NCBI GenBank assembly: GCA_913044145.1
Contig: CAJWOD010000042.1
Coordinates: forward strand, 1 to 9,343
DNA length: 9,343 nucleotides
Reading direction: 5' to 3'
DNA from: an uncultured Nitrospina sp.
GTDB taxonomy: Bacteria; Nitrospinota; Nitrospinia; Nitrospinales; VA-1
The position numbers and the translations under genes are program-made. This document shows positions 8,301 through 9,343 of this stretch, piece by piece. The notes below the pieces were generated by a model. That model saw nothing but the letters and a program-made list of their open reading frames with translations, searched no databases and was not told the DNA's origin. The stretch's first letter is position 1. Every line of letters begins with the position of its first letter.

Positions 8301-8318
8301 TCGGGAAGGGAGTTTCAG
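5298..8318 (-). CDS. Fused membrane transporter-like / spermidine-synthase-like / TPR protein
   Basis: This is a protein of about 1006 residues in three parts (numbering from the GTG at 8276). Residues 1-441 hold about 12 membrane helices of the type annotated as fused MFS/spermidine synthase, in two homologous halves: SGVTGLVYEVVWTRLL (2-17) recurs as SGLAALVYQVTWTRIL (226-241). Residues about 470-750 form a spermidine-synthase-like Rossmann fold: VIGQGSGITLG (530-540) for the nucleotide, acidic E554, EDGRNH (584-589), VSEPSNPWISGVGALFT (601-617) and HTDDN (733-737). SEPSNPW replaces the Asp-rich catalytic loop of true aminopropyltransferases, so polyamine synthesis is doubtful and the substrate is unknown. 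Residues about 808-955 contain three to four TPRs. The start is proposed as CTG 8318: the frame is open upstream, the 14 added residues (KLPSRIWIFLFFF after the start) complete the first helix, and GGAG lies 8 bases before. The only ordinary alternative, GTG 8276, has no ribosome site. Confidence 0.88.
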   Translation of the reverse strand: MKLPSRIWIFLFFFVSGVTGLVYEVVWTRLLTLIMGNTHYSISTVLTAFMGGLALGSFVGGKIIDRDFNPLAAYAILEAGIGLYCLFIPLLIELALPLFQWIYLNLGDSYTQTSLVRFLVCGFLLIIPATFMGATLPVLSKLVSRDENFIGKDVGRLYSINTFGAVVGALASAFVFMRFLGVQSTISVAAVANICIALLIYFIFKPPLKERLSYLAPPSKEVGASLQKRDLFILLSFAVSGLAALVYQVTWTRILSLLLGSSVYAFSLILAIFIFGLAVGTVTTSNLLYRIKYLIRGFGVTQIIIGLSSLFIIPLFGRIPFVNRWVYENLGQQFHIMQGANFITILGLLFIPTFFMGAQFPIVIKILATKLETVGQNVGRAYAFNTVGAIIGSFMGGFVLIPTLGIQATILSMVFLNVLLGITLLALGSQLSFNWKIYGLPGVFIFCVFFANWIAPWDRSVISSGSFMPYRIGDLKEAELKKNKILFFKEGVHTTVTTELSASGNIFLRVNGKTDASLALDMRTQLLSGYLPMLFHENPKSALVIGQGSGITLGAVEQFPVDKINLVEISPAVIEGSRFFDPFNHNALNDERLSILLEDGRNHIALSKKSYDVIVSEPSNPWISGVGALFTVDFFDLLKKRLNPGGLACIWVHTNMSPDSFKSIIRSFTEQFPFVTMWESIAGDDYLLIGSEQEYRLSFEKTQKYLKNEITGKDFAHIGIRNVPDLMSLMIMSRPSLVEFSKNTILHTDDNSFLEFNAPEYVYKDERDLLVRQLTPFIKLEPEFVNFKNIQPEIINRVNKRLLRLERSESQIEEIKRKARMTTLLEQAEAAYNVGDITQALDFYAKVLALDPQHILAQMNIGNIYQELKLTEKAEQAYLNTLNSNPFYVFGSLSLARLYIFSGQPDKAIKIINDTLEWYDGDHELSLFKGLAYAFKKDPRRAIEEFEASLKWNPKYSLAHFYLGVQLQNNAPSVARKHLQSFLNLAKNRSEDQKLIEKAEKLLKKL

Positions 8319-8326
8319 CGGAGTTT

Positions 8327-8336
8327 CTCCACTCTT
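8327..8336 (-). promoter_or_regulatory. Ribosome binding site pointing to a CTG start
   Basis: AAGAGTGGAG on the - strand ends 8 bases before CTG 8318. The in-frame stop TGA lies further upstream, and no ATG, GTG or TTG occurs in frame between that TGA and the GTG at 8276. It therefore decides for the CTG over the GTG, whose upstream region is only a T-rich tract. Confidence 0.5.
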
Positions 8337-8440
8337 AACAACCGGGTCAATATTGGTTAAGCATGAAAGTCAAATATAATGCTTTTTAGTTTTTATGAAT
8401 GTTTTTAAGGCAGCTTCGTACCTAAAATATTCGTTTATTT

Positions 8441-9331
8441 TTATTTTAATTTGGAACGACCGCAACGAAAACCGACGATACTGTCCTTACGGCCCGGTGA
8501 AGCCGCAAACCGCTTTGAAGTTCGTATATCGACGCTCCTCGCATCCCATGAGCCGCCTTTAAATACATGGTTTTTCCCGGTCTCGGGTCCTGTTGGATTC
8601 ATAATAGGTGCGCTTTTGTAATAAAACTGGTCGTAGAAATCACTCACCCATTCTGAAACATTCCCAGCCATGTCGTATACCCCGTAAACACTTCTTCCCA
8701 TAGGGTATTTCCCTACTGGCCCCATGTATTTGTATCCATCTCCTGTACCCGCAAAGTTTGCACGCTTTGGAAGCACCTTATTTCCCCAGGGGAAGTTGAG
8801 ACCATGCGTTCCTCTCGCTGCTTTTTCCCATTCGGCTTCTGTAGGAAGTCTCTTGCCAGCCCAAGTACAATAATTAACAGCATCATGCCAGGAAACTCCC
8901 ACCACCGCATGACTAGGCACTTCCATCACCTTGTGATCCCCCGGAAAAAAAGGAACCGATGGTTTTACATAATTGGCCGCTTTTCTATACTTATTATATG
9001 CCTTTACGCTTACCTCATATTTATCTATATAAAAAGCATCCAAATAGATTTCCTGCTCCGGTTTCTCATCATATCCGCCTGAGTCTGATCCTCTTGTGAA
9101 AACTCCCTCAGGAATCAAAACCATTTCGCGGCCATCATCACCCACCATGGTTTCATAAATGCTAAAATCTCGATTATCAGAAACCTCCACAGCATTGGTT
9201 TTTTTTGACATTTGTTGTACTCTTTCGTCATGATCGATTGACTTTTTGATCTCCCAAATTATGACGAGCAGAAATAATATAGAGATGACAAAACAAAAAA
9301 TGACCCCTACCATTAAATTTTTATCACGCAT
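8441..9331 (-). CDS. Membrane-anchored SUMF1/FGE-like domain protein, FGE cysteines absent
   Basis: This 296-residue protein has one N-terminal membrane helix (about 7-27), a charged linker and a full SUMF1/formylglycine-generating-enzyme-like domain from about 66 to 293. The landmarks are MVLIPEGVFTRGSD (70-83), YLDAFYIDKYEVS (96-108), VGVSWHDAVNYCTWAGKRLP (144-163), TEAEWEKAARG (164-174), FPWGN (180-184), YDMAGNVSEWVSDFY (219-233), FKGGSWDAR (257-265) and GFRC (287-290). True FGE oxidises a sulfatase Cys to formylglycine with two cysteines after GGSF. Here those places are Ala264 and Ile269, so it is unlikely to be an FGE. Relatives with this fold act in EgtB/PvdO-type iron chemistry or as ligand-binding domains; its own role is unknown. 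The domain probably faces the periplasm. The start is ATG 9331, with little sequence left to judge its ribosome site. It precedes the fusion gene by 122 bases. Confidence 0.87.
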   Translation of the reverse strand: MRDKNLMVGVIFCFVISILFLLVIIWEIKKSIDHDERVQQMSKKTNAVEVSDNRDFSIYETMVGDDGREMVLIPEGVFTRGSDSGGYDEKPEQEIYLDAFYIDKYEVSVKAYNKYRKAANYVKPSVPFFPGDHKVMEVPSHAVVGVSWHDAVNYCTWAGKRLPTEAEWEKAARGTHGLNFPWGNKVLPKRANFAGTGDGYKYMGPVGKYPMGRSVYGVYDMAGNVSEWVSDFYDQFYYKSAPIMNPTGPETGKNHVFKGGSWDARSVDIRTSKRFAASPGRKDSIVGFRCGRSKLK

Positions 9332-9343
9332 TAGCTACCACGA

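Noticed and set aside
8359..8387. TTGACT on the - strand upstream of the fusion gene as a -35 box
   Set aside because: No acceptable -10 lies 15 to 18 bases downstream; the best hexamers match only 3 of 6 bases.
8401..8440. Bulged TTTTAGG/CCTTAAAA stem after the SUMF1-like gene as a terminator
   Set aside because: It is A/T-rich with a bulge and a 10-base loop, and an A-rich rather than T-rich stretch follows.

Overview
The window is AT-rich by eye (around 40% GC or a little less) and densely coding. It appears to come from a Gram-negative bacterium: it carries an MlaA/VacJ outer-membrane lipid-asymmetry protein and several membrane-anchored or exported proteins. TPR proteins, a SUMF1-domain protein, a fused transporter/spermidine-synthase-like protein and FG-GAP repeats together resemble uncultured marine lineages such as Nitrospinota or former Deltaproteobacteria. 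That placement is an impression, not something the sequence proves. I see no rRNA, tRNA, CRISPR array, insertion sequence or phage gene.

Layout: one gene on the + strand enters from the left edge (to 920). It is the C-terminal part of an FG-GAP/VCBS repeat protein. It converges on a run of five genes, all on the - strand. Read in their direction of transcription (right to left) these are: a membrane-anchored SUMF1/FGE-like protein that lacks the FGE catalytic cysteines (8441-9331); a very large membrane transporter-like / spermidine-synthase-like / TPR fusion (5298-8318); a small membrane-anchored TPR protein (4463-5212); mlaA/vacJ (3323-4252); and a YyaL/SSP411-type thioredoxin-domain protein (1042-3219). 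No gap exceeds 300 bases. The largest, 4253-4462, holds a probable terminator and a probable promoter.

How they may work together: the three upstream - strand genes (SUMF1-like, fusion, TPR) are separated by only 122 and 85 bases, and all encode membrane-tethered proteins. They may form one expression unit ending at the hairpin plus T-run at 4412-4441. mlaA then has its own TATAAT box and probably belongs to a separate unit. The YyaL-type gene follows after 103 bases with a weak promoter candidate. No Mla partner genes (mlaB-F) are present.

The points most worth a second look are these. The fusion protein is open in frame well upstream of its first ordinary start codon; its first membrane helix requires those residues, and the best-placed start is a CTG behind a GGAG ribosome site. 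The fusion's transporter half is an internal duplication at a constant 224-residue spacing. The SUMF1 protein is a likely non-FGE. MlaA has a plain signal peptide in place of a lipobox. I did not find a clearly new multi-gene system; the SUMF1-like/fusion/TPR trio is the nearest candidate and its function is unknown.
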